From Candidatus Nomurabacteria bacterium (GTDB lineage Bacteria; Patescibacteriota; Saccharimonadia; Saccharimonadales; Saccharimonadaceae): a DNA stretch of 64,000 nt. Shown here in pieces: positions 15,932-23,549 of this stretch. The notes under the pieces are model-generated. The model saw nothing but the letters and a program-made list of their open reading frames with translations. It did not search any database and was not told the origin of the DNA. The translations under genes and the position numbers were made by a program. Numbering within the stretch: position 1 is the stretch's first letter; each line of letters begins with the position of its first letter. The stretch lies in contig JAISHF010000001.1 in the NCBI GenBank assembly GCA_031262695.1, forward strand, positions 62,001-126,000. Direction: 5' to 3'.

Positions 15932-17050
15932 ATGATAAAGCGAGAAATTGAAATTGAGAAGTTGGCCCGAAAGGGCAAAGCGTTGCTTATAATGGGACCA
16001 AGACGGGTCGGCAAGACAACTAGCATGAAGGACTTTTTGGAAAAATCAGGGGCTACTTATAAACTATTTGATGGGACGATGGAGTCGGCAAGGCGTAATT
16101 TTTCGGTTAATGAGTTCGCATCTTTGAACAGGCTAGTCGGGACGGCTGAGATATTGGCAATAGACGAAGCACAATATATTGAGAACGTTGGGAATTCACT
16201 AAAAATCTTAACCGACCACCGGCCAGATTTAACAGTTATCGCAACAGGGTCGAGCTCTTTTGACTTACTCGGGCAGGTCGGCGAGCCACTAGTTGGGCGC
16301 TCCAAAACTTGCTTGATGTACCCGATTTCCGTAAAAGAATATCTAGGCGACGATTATGCAAAATGGCAACTTGAAAGGGGACAGTTGTTGGTTTACGGGA
16401 TGTATCCAGATGTTTTGACTGCAAAAAGCGACGGCGAGAGGCGAGATTTCCTAGTTGAGTTGGTGAATAAATTACTTTTGAGGGATGTGCTGACTTTTCA
16501 AGAGGTTAAGGGGTCGGATGTGATTTTTCGGCTACTGCAGCTTTTGGCCTTTCAAGTGGGGAGCGAGGTTTCAATTGAAGAATTGGGGAATAGCCTTGGC
16601 ATTAGCAAGAACACCGTAAACCGCTATATTGACCTACTTAAAAAGGCCTATATTTTGTTTGAATTGTCGGGTTTTTCAAGGAACTTACGGAGTGAAATCA
16701 CGAAAAAATCAAAATACTTCTTTTTTGATAACGGGATTCGTAATGCATTGATTAATAATTTTAATGGCATAGAGTTGAGGGACGATGTCGGGAGGTTATG
16801 GGAGAATTTTGCACTTGTTGAGAGAATGAAGCGACGAGAATACAGTAAGATCTACGCTAATCAATATTTTTGGCGAACTTACAGTGGGAATGAGCTAGAT
16901 TTAGTTGAGGAGCGGGACGGGAAACTGTTCGGCTACGAATTCAAGTGGGCAAAAACGGGGGAGATGCCGAAAGAGTGGCGGGAAGCATACGGTGCAGAGG
17001 CCGAGTTTTTGAGCGTAAACCGCGATAACTTCTTGGATTTCGTGGGCTGA
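15932..17050 (+). CDS. AAA_14/DUF4143-family ATPase
   Basis: 372 aa. Walker A is MGPRRVGKTT (near residue 28), Walker B LAIDEAQY, and the sensor-like VIATGSSSFDLL and LVYGMYPDVL are typical of this family. The middle holds a winged helix (SEVSIEELGNSLGISKNTVNRYI), and the C-terminal part ENFALVERMKRRE...GNELDLVEERDGKLFGYEFKW is the DUF4143 PD-(D/E)xK-like domain with D and ExK-type residues. The ATG at 15932 is leaderless. Such ATPases are common, often mobile, and of unclear function. The operator-rich promoter suggests tight control. Confidence 0.85.
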   Translation: MIKREIEIEKLARKGKALLIMGPRRVGKTTSMKDFLEKSGATYKLFDGTMESARRNFSVNEFASLNRLVGTAEILAIDEAQYIENVGNSLKILTDHRPDLTVIATGSSSFDLLGQVGEPLVGRSKTCLMYPISVKEYLGDDYAKWQLERGQLLVYGMYPDVLTAKSDGERRDFLVELVNKLLLRDVLTFQEVKGSDVIFRLLQLLAFQVGSEVSIEELGNSLGISKNTVNRYIDLLKKAYILFELSGFSRNLRSEITKKSKYFFFDNGIRNALINNFNGIELRDDVGRLWENFALVERMKRREYSKIYANQYFWRTYSGNELDLVEERDGKLFGYEFKWAKTGEMPKEWREAYGAEAEFLSVNRDNFLDFVG

Positions 17051-17090
17051 AATCCAGAACTGACCACAAACCCCCTCGCGTTCGCAAAAG

Positions 17091-17132
17091 TTGGCAGAGG
17101 GGGTTGACGAGTGCTAATTTGTTTGATATAAT
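17091..17132 (+). promoter_or_regulatory. groESL promoter with degenerate CIRCE element
   Basis: GAGTGCTAA (17109-17117) is a perfect right half of the HrcA operator CIRCE. At the exact 9-nt spacing, the left half TTGGCAGAG (17091-17099) matches only about five of nine positions. It overlaps TTGACG (17104-17109), a 17-nt spacer and TATAAT (17127-17132). Confidence 0.6.
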
Positions 17133-17159
17133 TGGGGTAAACAGAGAGGAAGGAGATTT

Positions 17160-17414
17160 ATGGCAATAAAACCGTTAAAAGATAGGGTGGCGGCGCATCG
17201 GGTGGAGGCGGAAACGGCGACAAAGTCGGGGATTTTGCTGGGCGAGGCTAAGGATACGCCGAATACGGCGATTGTGGACGAGGTCGGCGCAGAGGTCAAG
17301 ACGCTGAAAAAGGGCGACAAGGTGCTGTTTAAGGAATATTCGGCAACAGAGGTGAAAATTGACGGCAAAGATGTGCTATTTATCGCCGAAGAAGACATCT
17401 TGGCGACTATCTAG
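17160..17414 (+). CDS. groES: Co-chaperonin GroES
   Basis: 84 aa, slightly shorter than the usual 94-97. It forms the heptameric lid over GroEL in the cytoplasm. Recognised from MAIKPLKDRVAAHRVEAE, the mobile loop region (TATKSGILLGEAKDTPNTA), VKTLKKGDKVLFKEYSATEV and the end VLFIAEEDILATI. Has a GGAAGGAG ribosome site rather than a leaderless start. First gene of groES-groEL, behind a degenerate CIRCE operator. Confidence 0.95.
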   Translation: MAIKPLKDRVAAHRVEAETATKSGILLGEAKDTPNTAIVDEVGAEVKTLKKGDKVLFKEYSATEVKIDGKDVLFIAEEDILATI

Positions 17415-17526
17415 GCTTACAGGGGTCGGGGCGTGAATTTTGGGCAAAAAAGCCGAAAATTCACGAAAAATGGCACAAAATAGCAGATTTCAAGCAAAAA
17501 TTAATTTATTTATAGAGGAGAGAATT

Positions 17527-19149
17527 ATGGCAAAAAAGATTTTTTATGACGCAGAGGCACGCGAACGGGTCCTAGGAGGCGCTAGGAGCCTCTACAACGC
17601 GGTTAAGGTTACTTTTGGGCCAAAAGGGCGGAATGTGGTTTTAAGCCGCTCCTACGGCGCTCCAACGGTCACACACGACGGGGTGACGGTCGCGGAAGGC
17701 ATAGATTTGGAGGAAACGGACGAAACTCTGGGCTACAAAACAGGGGCGGAGCTGATTAAGCAGGCGGCGAGCAAACTGAACAAGGCGGCGGGCGACGGCA
17801 CGACTACTGTTACGGTCTTGACTTACAATATTTTGGCCGAGGCGAACAAGCTAATCGCGGCGGGCTATAATCCGATGGAATTGCGTCGCGGGATTGAGGA
17901 GGCGGGGGCAGAAATTGTCAAATCTCTGGACAAAATCGCCGAAAAAGTGGACGACGACAGCGCTAAAGTGGCAGAAGTCGCGACGATTTCGGCGGGCGAC
18001 GCAGAAATCGGTAGGTTGATTGCCGAAGTTATCGGCAAAATCGGCAAAGATGGCGTGGTGACGGTGGAACAGGGGCAGGGCTTGGCGATGGAGAGCGATG
18101 TGGTGGAGGGCTTTTCGTTTGATAAGGGCTTTATTTCAACCTTTTTTGCGACCGACCCAGTGCGACAAGAGGCGGTTTATGACAAGCCAGCGGTGTTGAT
18201 TACGGACAAAAAAGTGTCGTCAGTGCAAGAATTGGTGCCAATTTTGGAAAAAATGGCGGCGGCGGGCAAAAAAGACTTGGTTTTGATTGCCGACGAGGTG
18301 GAAGGCGAGGCGCTCTCGGTGTTGGTGCTGAACAAATTGAAGGGCGTATTTAATACTTTGGCTTTGAAGGCGCCGTCGTTTGGCGACCGCCGTAAGGAGA
18401 TTTTGGCGGATATTGCCGCAGTAACAGGGGCGACAGTGGTATCGGGCGACAACGGAATGAAGTTGGATGAGGTCGGGCTAGAAGTCTTGGGTAGTGCACG
18501 CAAGGTGGTGGCGACCAAGGACGAAACGACGATTATTGAGGGTGGCGGCGCAGCAGCAGAGGTAAAACAACGGATTGAGATGGTGCGAGCGCAGGCTTTA
18601 CAGGCAAAGAGCGACTATGAAAAGAGCCAGTTTGAGGCGCGAGTGGCATCATTGCTTGGCAAAGTGGCAGTGATCAAAGTCGGCGGCGCAACAGAGACGG
18701 AAATCGCTGAAAAGAAGTTCCGCGTGGACGACGCAGTGGCGGCGACCAAGGCAGCACTCGCTGAGGGTATTGTGGCGGGCGGCGGTGTGACACTGGTAAA
18801 CTTGGCGAATGAGTTGGACGACAAGGGTGATGCCGGCCGCACAATCTTGAAAAATGCCCTGTTCTCGCCATTTGTGCAAATTACGGAGAATGCTGGGTTG
18901 AACTCGCAGGCGCTCTTGGCAGAGGTCAGCAAGGCAAAGGCGGGGTATGGCGTCAATGTGATGACCCCTGAAAAAGGCATTGTGGATTTGAAAAAGGACG
19001 GCGTGGTAGACCCTGTGAAGGTGACGAAAGAGGCGGTTTTGAACTCGGTGTCTATCGCCGCAACCGCGATTACGATGGGAGCATTGGTGGTAGATATTCC
19101 AGAGAAGGCGGCGGCTCCTGCGATGCCTGATATGGGCGGAATGTACTAG
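17527..19149 (+). CDS. groL: Chaperonin GroEL
   Basis: 540 aa, normal length; ATP-driven folding chamber in the cytoplasm. The start MAKKIFYDAEARERVL follows AGAGGAGAG, although the open frame extends upstream to 17440. The ATP site GDGTTTVTVLTYNI, the hinge and apical domain, and AAVEEG-type features (DEVEGEALSVLVLNKL, GGGVTLVNLANELD) are intact. The C-terminus MPDMGGMY is a short GGM tail. It is 112 nt from groES, and a double terminator follows. Confidence 0.97.
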   Translation: MAKKIFYDAEARERVLGGARSLYNAVKVTFGPKGRNVVLSRSYGAPTVTHDGVTVAEGIDLEETDETLGYKTGAELIKQAASKLNKAAGDGTTTVTVLTYNILAEANKLIAAGYNPMELRRGIEEAGAEIVKSLDKIAEKVDDDSAKVAEVATISAGDAEIGRLIAEVIGKIGKDGVVTVEQGQGLAMESDVVEGFSFDKGFISTFFATDPVRQEAVYDKPAVLITDKKVSSVQELVPILEKMAAAGKKDLVLIADEVEGEALSVLVLNKLKGVFNTLALKAPSFGDRRKEILADIAAVTGATVVSGDNGMKLDEVGLEVLGSARKVVATKDETTIIEGGGAAAEVKQRIEMVRAQALQAKSDYEKSQFEARVASLLGKVAVIKVGGATETEIAEKKFRVDDAVAATKAALAEGIVAGGGVTLVNLANELDDKGDAGRTILKNALFSPFVQITENAGLNSQALLAEVSKAKAGYGVNVMTPEKGIVDLKKDGVVDPVKVTKEAVLNSVSIAATAITMGALVVDIPEKAAAPAMPDMGGMY

Positions 19150-19151
19150 AC

Positions 19152-19236
19152 GAACTTTTTCTTTAAGAAAGAAAAAGTTCGGGCAAAAAGAAACAGCTAT
19201 AAAAATCAGGTCAGAGTGAATCTGACCTGATTTTTT
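19152..19236 (+). terminator. Tandem hairpins ending the groESL operon
   Basis: First hairpin: GAACTTTTTCTTT (19152-19164) with its complement (19168-19180) and a 3-nt loop. Second hairpin: ATCAGGTCAGA (19205-19215) with TCTGACCTGAT (19221-19231), flanked by A5 and T6, a classical intrinsic terminator. Confidence 0.85.
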
Positions 19237-19255
19237 GTATTTTATACTATTTTAC

Positions 19256-19284
19256 TTGACAAAACGCTTATGGTGTGATATAAT
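19256..19284 (+). promoter_or_regulatory. Consensus sigma-70-type promoter for the nucleotidase gene
   Basis: TTGACA, a 17-nt spacer ending TGTGA, and TATAAT (19279-19284). An AGGAGG ribosome site lies at 19321-19326, so this transcript has a leader of about 40 nt. TGTGATATAAT recurs upstream of other genes in the window. Confidence 0.85.
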
Positions 19285-19333
19285 GTAAGGAGAGGGTCGT
19301 AAACGGCCAATTTGAAGCTTAGGAGGGGTATGG

Positions 19334-20134
19334 ATGCTTTACTTGAACGAACGGGCGGCACATTTGTTGAAAAAGATAAAACCAGGCGAATTTTGCGTGA
19401 TTACTGACTTTGACCGAACGATTACGACGAAGAAAAGCCCAAATTCTTGGAACGGCGTGCTGGAATATGACAATTTCGTTTCGGCGGCTTTTACCGAAGA
19501 AAGCGTCGCATTATTCGAATATTACTTCCCGAAGGAGTATGACAATAGTATTTCCATTATTGAGCGGAGAAAAATGGTCGGTAAATGGTGGGAAGAAGGC
19601 ATCGCTTTGTTTGTAGAATACGGGTTGACCGAAGAAAAGGTGTTGAACGCGGGCGAGGCTCTGGCAAAAATGCAATTCCGCAAGGGCGGCGAGCGGTTTT
19701 TGCGGGCGATGCAGCAAATGGACACGCCTGTGGTAATCATTTCGGCGGGGATCGGGCATTTTATTGAACAATTTCTGCGGTTAAATGGCTGTTGGTCGGA
19801 CAATATTCACCTGATTGCAAATTTTATTGAGTTTGCGAACGGGGTGGCGACGGGCGTCAAGGGGCCGATTATTCACACGTTCAATAAGCACACGGCGGCA
19901 TTTGATGACGAATTGACGAGCAAATTACAGGGGCGGGAAACGATTTTGCTACTTGGCGACAACTTGGCGGATGCCAAAATGGTGCCTGACGAAAAACGAG
20001 AGCAAATGCTAAAAGTTGGGTTCTTGGATTACGAAATTGAGAAGAACCTGCCATACTATAAGAGAGCATTTGACGTAGTCTGCACTGACAATACCTCGTT
20101 TGACGAGTTAATGAAAACGCTGGGGCTCGACTAA
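19334..20134 (+). CDS. HAD-type pyrimidine 5'-nucleotidase, P5N-1/UMPH-1-like
   Basis: 266 aa. Motif I is VITDFDRTIT (nucleophile Asp and general acid two residues later), motif II is PVVIISAGIGHFIEQFL and motif III-IV LLLGDNLADAKMVPD. The long helical cap with W-rich KMVGKWWEEGIALFVEYGLTEEKV is that of cytosolic 5'-nucleotidase III, a family best known from animals, which dephosphorylates CMP and UMP. It would feed nucleoside salvage in the cytoplasm. It has a normal AGGAGG ribosome site; an overlapping ATG at 19330 opens another frame and was rejected. Confidence 0.8.
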   Translation: MLYLNERAAHLLKKIKPGEFCVITDFDRTITTKKSPNSWNGVLEYDNFVSAAFTEESVALFEYYFPKEYDNSISIIERRKMVGKWWEEGIALFVEYGLTEEKVLNAGEALAKMQFRKGGERFLRAMQQMDTPVVIISAGIGHFIEQFLRLNGCWSDNIHLIANFIEFANGVATGVKGPIIHTFNKHTAAFDDELTSKLQGRETILLLGDNLADAKMVPDEKREQMLKVGFLDYEIEKNLPYYKRAFDVVCTDNTSFDELMKTLGLD

Positions 20135-20139
20135 ACTCC

Positions 20140-20174
20140 AAAATTGGGTTGGTTTTATACCGGCCCAATTTTTA
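20140..20174 (+). terminator. Intrinsic terminator after the nucleotidase
   Basis: AAATTGGG (20141-20148) pairs with CCCAATTT (20164-20171), with further inner pairs, followed by T-rich sequence. Confidence 0.8.
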
Positions 20175-20204
20175 TTTGGCAGGATTTTGTGGTATTATAT
20201 AGAT

Positions 20205-20789
20205 ATGAAAAAAGCAAGTTTGCTGTGGATTGATTTGGAAATGACGGGGCTGGACGCACGAACGGACAAAATTATAGAGGTGGCGTGCATTGCGACAGAT
20301 TGGAAGTTGCGGGAGGTGGCGAGTTTTCAGGAGAACATAAAGTGGAGCAAGACGCTTTTAGAAAAGAAAATGACCGGCGAATTTTGGGAAAAACACGCTA
20401 AAACGCGGGCGGATTTGATTGCGGCGAGTGCTAAGGGGGCAGATTTGGCGAGCGTGGAGCAGGATTTGCTGGATTTTGTGGCAAAAAACTTTGCACGTCC
20501 AAGCAAAAATCACCCGATTTACTTGGCGGGCAACTCGGTGCATCAGGACCGCAAGTTTTTGGAGGTGGAAATGTCACAGTTTAACGCGCTATTTCACTAT
20601 CGCTTGCTTGATGTGTCGGCGCTGAAGATTATTTTTTCACATATTTATAAAATGAAAATCAAAAAGCCAAATGCACACCGTGCGGAAGATGATATTCGCG
20701 GTAGTATTGACGAGCTAAAGCAATATTTGGCGAAAATTGACGGGGCGACGGCAGGCAAGTTGGCAAAAAGTGGAATAAGAAATGCCTGA
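20205..20789 (+). CDS. orn: Oligoribonuclease
   Basis: 194 aa. A 3'-5' exonuclease that clears 2-5 nt RNA fragments in the cytoplasm. DEDDh residues are visible in LLWIDLEMTGLD, LAGNSVHQDRKFL and NAHRAEDDIRGSI. The ATG at 20205 is 6 nt behind TATTAT (20193-20198), so the earlier in-frame start at 20187 is rejected. The stop overlaps the next gene by 8 nt. Confidence 0.93.
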   Translation: MKKASLLWIDLEMTGLDARTDKIIEVACIATDWKLREVASFQENIKWSKTLLEKKMTGEFWEKHAKTRADLIAASAKGADLASVEQDLLDFVAKNFARPSKNHPIYLAGNSVHQDRKFLEVEMSQFNALFHYRLLDVSALKIIFSHIYKMKIKKPNAHRAEDDIRGSIDELKQYLAKIDGATAGKLAKSGIRNA

Positions 20790-21138
20790 TGCGGCGGAAT
20801 TAGAAAAGTTACTCCAAGAGTATGCCGTGGAGTTAGGGGGCGCGACAGAGGAGATTTTGCACCCGAAAAACAAATATAAGAAATTATTGGTGTTTCGGAC
20901 GGCGGGCGAAGATATTGAGCCGAAAATCTTTTTGATTATTCATAAAGACTCGGAGCCGCTGGTGATTGATTTTTTGGCACACCCCGAAATCCAGAAAAAA
21001 CTGGTGGAAGAATACGAAACGGCGTCGCGAAGCAACCTGCTAGACAAAAAGCGCGCCGTGCAACTGGTGCTGACGGGGCAATTTTCACTAGAAGACGTGA
21101 AGTCGTTTATTTGGCAAAGTAAAGAAACCGTTATTTAG
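20782..21138 (+). CDS. Conserved small protein, possibly MmcQ/YjbR-like
   Basis: 118 aa, soluble. HPKNKYKKLLVFRTAGEDIEPKIFL and LVIDFLAHPEIQKKL look like an alpha/beta fold, and the end AVQLVLTGQFSLEDVKSFIWQS resembles the last strand and helix of MmcQ/YjbR proteins. The match is weak and no function is assigned. It overlaps orn by 8 nt and overlaps the convergent ldh gene by 8 nt at its end. A near copy of the dispersed 15-bp palindrome lies inside codons 10-14. Confidence 0.5.
   Translation: MPDAAELEKLLQEYAVELGGATEEILHPKNKYKKLLVFRTAGEDIEPKIFLIIHKDSEPLVIDFLAHPEIQKKLVEEYETASRSNLLDKKRAVQLVLTGQFSLEDVKSFIWQSKETVI
20809..20823 (+). repeat. 15-bp dispersed palindrome, 14/15 match
   Basis: TTACTCCAAGAGTAT, inside the small gene after orn, read as LLQEY. 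Confidence 0.7.
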
Positions 21139-22036
21139 CGGCTTCTAGCCCAGTGCGAATTGCCTCTTGCGACTTGGCAAGTTTGCGGCGTTCTAGAGCG
21201 GAAAGTTTGATGTCTAGGCGACGCTCCACGCCGTCGCGGCCGACGACGCAAGGGTAGCCGTAGTATAATCGTTCGGCGGAGTCATAGTTAGAGAGTGGCA
21301 AAACGACGCGCTCATTGGATAAAATGGCGTTGGTGATACGGGCCAAACAGATGCCGATACCGTAATAGGTGGCGCCTTTGCGCTTGATGATTTCGTAGGC
21401 GTCGGCGCGGACGCGGTCTTCAATGGCGGTCATTTGGTCGTCGTTTAGGAAGTCGCTAGCGGGCTGCATACCGATTGAGCAGAGGCTCCACGGCACAAAA
21501 CTGGTGTCGCCGTGTTCGCCCAGCACATAGGCGTTGACGCTCTTGGGGTCAACTTTGGTTTGGTGGCCGATGGTGTATTTGAGGCGCGAGCTGTCTAGCA
21601 CGGTGCCAGTGCCAATAACTTTGGAGTGGGGCAGGCCAGAATATTTCCACGCCAGCTGGGTCATTACATCTAGTGGATTGGTCACCATTAGCAGAATGCC
21701 GTTAAAGCCACTCGCCATAACCTGCTCAATCATTGGCTGCAAAATGGCGGCATTCTTTTTGACGAGATCCATACGGGTTTCACCCTGAGCTTGCGGTGCG
21801 CCAGCGGTGATAACGACAAGATTGGCATCTTTGCAATCGGAATATTTGCCGAGGCGGATGCGCATATTGCTTGGCGAGTAGCCAAGAGTAGAATGGAGGT
21901 CAAGTGCCTCGCCAGCGGCCTTCTCACGGGTGCGGTCAATCAAAAAAAGTTCATCAACCTCGGTGCGTTGATTGAGCAGCGAAAACGCATAACTCATACC
22001 TACATTACCTGTGCCGATGATAACCACCCGTTCCAT
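21131..22036 (-). CDS. ldh: L-lactate dehydrogenase
   Basis: 301 aa. Reduces pyruvate to lactate and regenerates NAD+ in fermentation. The NAD-binding start is VVIIGTGNVGMSYAFSLL, the substrate loop AGAPQAQGETRMDL carries Gln at the specificity position (lactate rather than malate dehydrogenase), and the catalytic His is in GEHGDTSFVPW. Start at MERVV is set by TATACT (22043-22048) 6 nt upstream; the longer frame to 22081 would span the promoter. Confidence 0.93.
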   Translation of the reverse strand: MERVVIIGTGNVGMSYAFSLLNQRTEVDELFLIDRTREKAAGEALDLHSTLGYSPSNMRIRLGKYSDCKDANLVVITAGAPQAQGETRMDLVKKNAAILQPMIEQVMASGFNGILLMVTNPLDVMTQLAWKYSGLPHSKVIGTGTVLDSSRLKYTIGHQTKVDPKSVNAYVLGEHGDTSFVPWSLCSIGMQPASDFLNDDQMTAIEDRVRADAYEIIKRKGATYYGIGICLARITNAILSNERVVLPLSNYDSAERLYYGYPCVVGRDGVERRLDIKLSALERRKLAKSQEAIRTGLEAAK

Positions 22037-22113
22037 ACTTGGAGTATAGCATAAACAATTTGACAATGCAAGAAAAATCATATAGAATTATGACATAAGC
22101 ATAAAGGAAGATT

Positions 22114-22824
22114 ATGAACGACGAGAACCAAAACTCAGCACCAGTAGCAACGCCAAGTGGAGCAGCCCCAGTGGCTTCGGCCTTCGCTGAGGCGGCAGCA
22201 GCACCCGAGGCAGAGACGCCAGTAGAGGCAACCGCAACGGAACAAACTCAGGCCGTGCCTGCTACTGCAACAGAGGCGGCAAAGTCGGTTTTTGCGGAAA
22301 CAACTGCCCCAGCAGCAGAGGCTGCAACAGAGGTAGAAGTGCCTGCTACTGCGGAAACAACTGCCCCAGCAGCAGAGGCGACGGCGCCTACCGAGCCGAT
22401 CACCCCTACTGAGCCAGTAGTAGCGCCAGTAGCACCAGAAATTACACCACTTGTAGCCGAGCCGACGACGGCGGCAGTAGAGGCGCCAGAGACGACGCCA
22501 CTTACTGCTACGCCAATCGCACCAGATACAGCCCCAGCTGAGGCGGCACCAGTGATGCCAGAGCCAGTTGTAAGTTCGCCATTTGCGGGCAGCGCACCAT
22601 TTGAGCCAGCACCGATTACGCCAGCTACGGCGCCAGCGACCCCGATTGCTACGCCAGCCGCGAGCGACCCGTTTGCTACAAACTCAGCCACCAATACACA
22701 AAAAGGCGAAAAGATGCTTTTTGGTAAAAAAATCACCACGACAACGATTATTTTGATGGCGGTTTTGGGCGTACTGATTGTTGGCGGAATTGTGCTGGCG
22801 ATTTTCTTGGCCACTAATCAGTGA
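22114..22824 (+). CDS. Low-complexity Ala/Pro/Thr/Glu-rich protein with C-terminal membrane anchor
   Basis: 236 aa. Residues 1-195 are a repetitive A/P/T/E-rich chain with repeated ETTAPAAEATA-type units; at the end MLFGKKITTTTIILMAVLGV is followed by more hydrophobic residues, giving one membrane helix and a very short tail. It is likely tail-anchored or a stalk-like surface protein. AAGGAAGAT precedes the ATG. No family can be assigned from the biased composition. Confidence 0.6.
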   Translation: MNDENQNSAPVATPSGAAPVASAFAEAAAAPEAETPVEATATEQTQAVPATATEAAKSVFAETTAPAAEAATEVEVPATAETTAPAAEATAPTEPITPTEPVVAPVAPEITPLVAEPTTAAVEAPETTPLTATPIAPDTAPAEAAPVMPEPVVSSPFAGSAPFEPAPITPATAPATPIATPAASDPFATNSATNTQKGEKMLFGKKITTTTIILMAVLGVLIVGGIVLAIFLATNQ

Positions 22825-22868
22825 TTAACTAAAAATAAGAATTTCACCAAGACTCACATAAACAGCCA

Positions 22869-22909
22869 GGGGCGCTTGGCGCCCCCTCTTGGCCTTCGGC
22901 CAATTCACC
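22869..22909. repeat. Intergenic two-hairpin repeat
   Basis: GGGGCGC-TTG-GCGCCCC (22869-22885) is followed by TTGGCC-TTC-GGCCAA (22889-22903) and TTCACC. Layout and flanks match the element inserted in polA, with different but still complementary stems. It may also terminate one or both convergent neighbours. Confidence 0.6.
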
Positions 22910-22940
22910 CCCGCAATGCTCGCTATGTGTAAATTCTTTT

Positions 22941-23549
22941 TTAGGCGACGAATAGCAGGTAAAAGGCGAGCGTATTTTTCGCCATATGCATAATGATGCC
23001 AGCGTTGATGTTGCCAGTGATTTCGCGGAAGCCGCAGGCGACCATAGAGAGGGCGAAAACATCAATCGCGACATTCCACTGACCGTGAGCGAGGGCAAAA
23101 ATAAGGCTCGTGATAGTAGCAGACAAAATAAAGCCGAGCTTGGCGCGAAGCCGCCCAAAGATTAGGCCACGGAAGATGAGTTCTTCCATAATTGGGGTGA
23201 CGACGCAAATAAAGAAGAAGGCAATAAGCAAATTAGCACCAAAAAGCATATTTGGCAGGCCGACATCTTGGGTTTCGTCCCAATTGACAAAGGTAAGGAC
23301 GACACGGGCTAATGCTACGAGTAAGACCGAGGCAATAAAATAAACAATGGTGCCAAGTAGCCCGAAGCCAATGTCGCTCCATTTGGGGAGTGTTAGCCCC
23401 AATTCTTTGCGGGTGATGAGTTTTTTGCGGACGGCGGACATAATGCCGTAAAGTGCAGCAAAAATAACGCCCAAAATAGCGGCTTGCCAGAGTTGGCTAA
23501 ACAATAACTCCCAGTTGATTGACCACGAAAACGAGCGCAGACCAAGCAT
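22941..23549 (-). CDS. CPBP-family intramembrane metalloprotease
   Basis: 202 aa with about six helices. The three family motifs are intact: MEELIFRGLIFG (EExxxR), LIFALAHGQWN (FxxxH) and GIIMHMAKNTLAF (HxxxN). Bacterial members (CAAX prenyl protease 2-like) process or protect membrane proteins and peptides; the substrate here is unknown. It overlaps rseP at the start (shared base), so it is the last gene of the frr-rseP unit. Confidence 0.85.
   Translation of the reverse strand: MLGLRSFSWSINWELLFSQLWQAAILGVIFAALYGIMSAVRKKLITRKELGLTLPKWSDIGFGLLGTIVYFIASVLLVALARVVLTFVNWDETQDVGLPNMLFGANLLIAFFFICVVTPIMEELIFRGLIFGRLRAKLGFILSATITSLIFALAHGQWNVAIDVFALSMVACGFREITGNINAGIIMHMAKNTLAFYLLFVA

Noticed and set aside
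22035-22047. ATACTTGGAGTAT as another copy of the 15-bp palindrome
   Set aside because: It is two bases shorter and is explained by the TATACT -10 box of ldh, 6 nt before its ATG.
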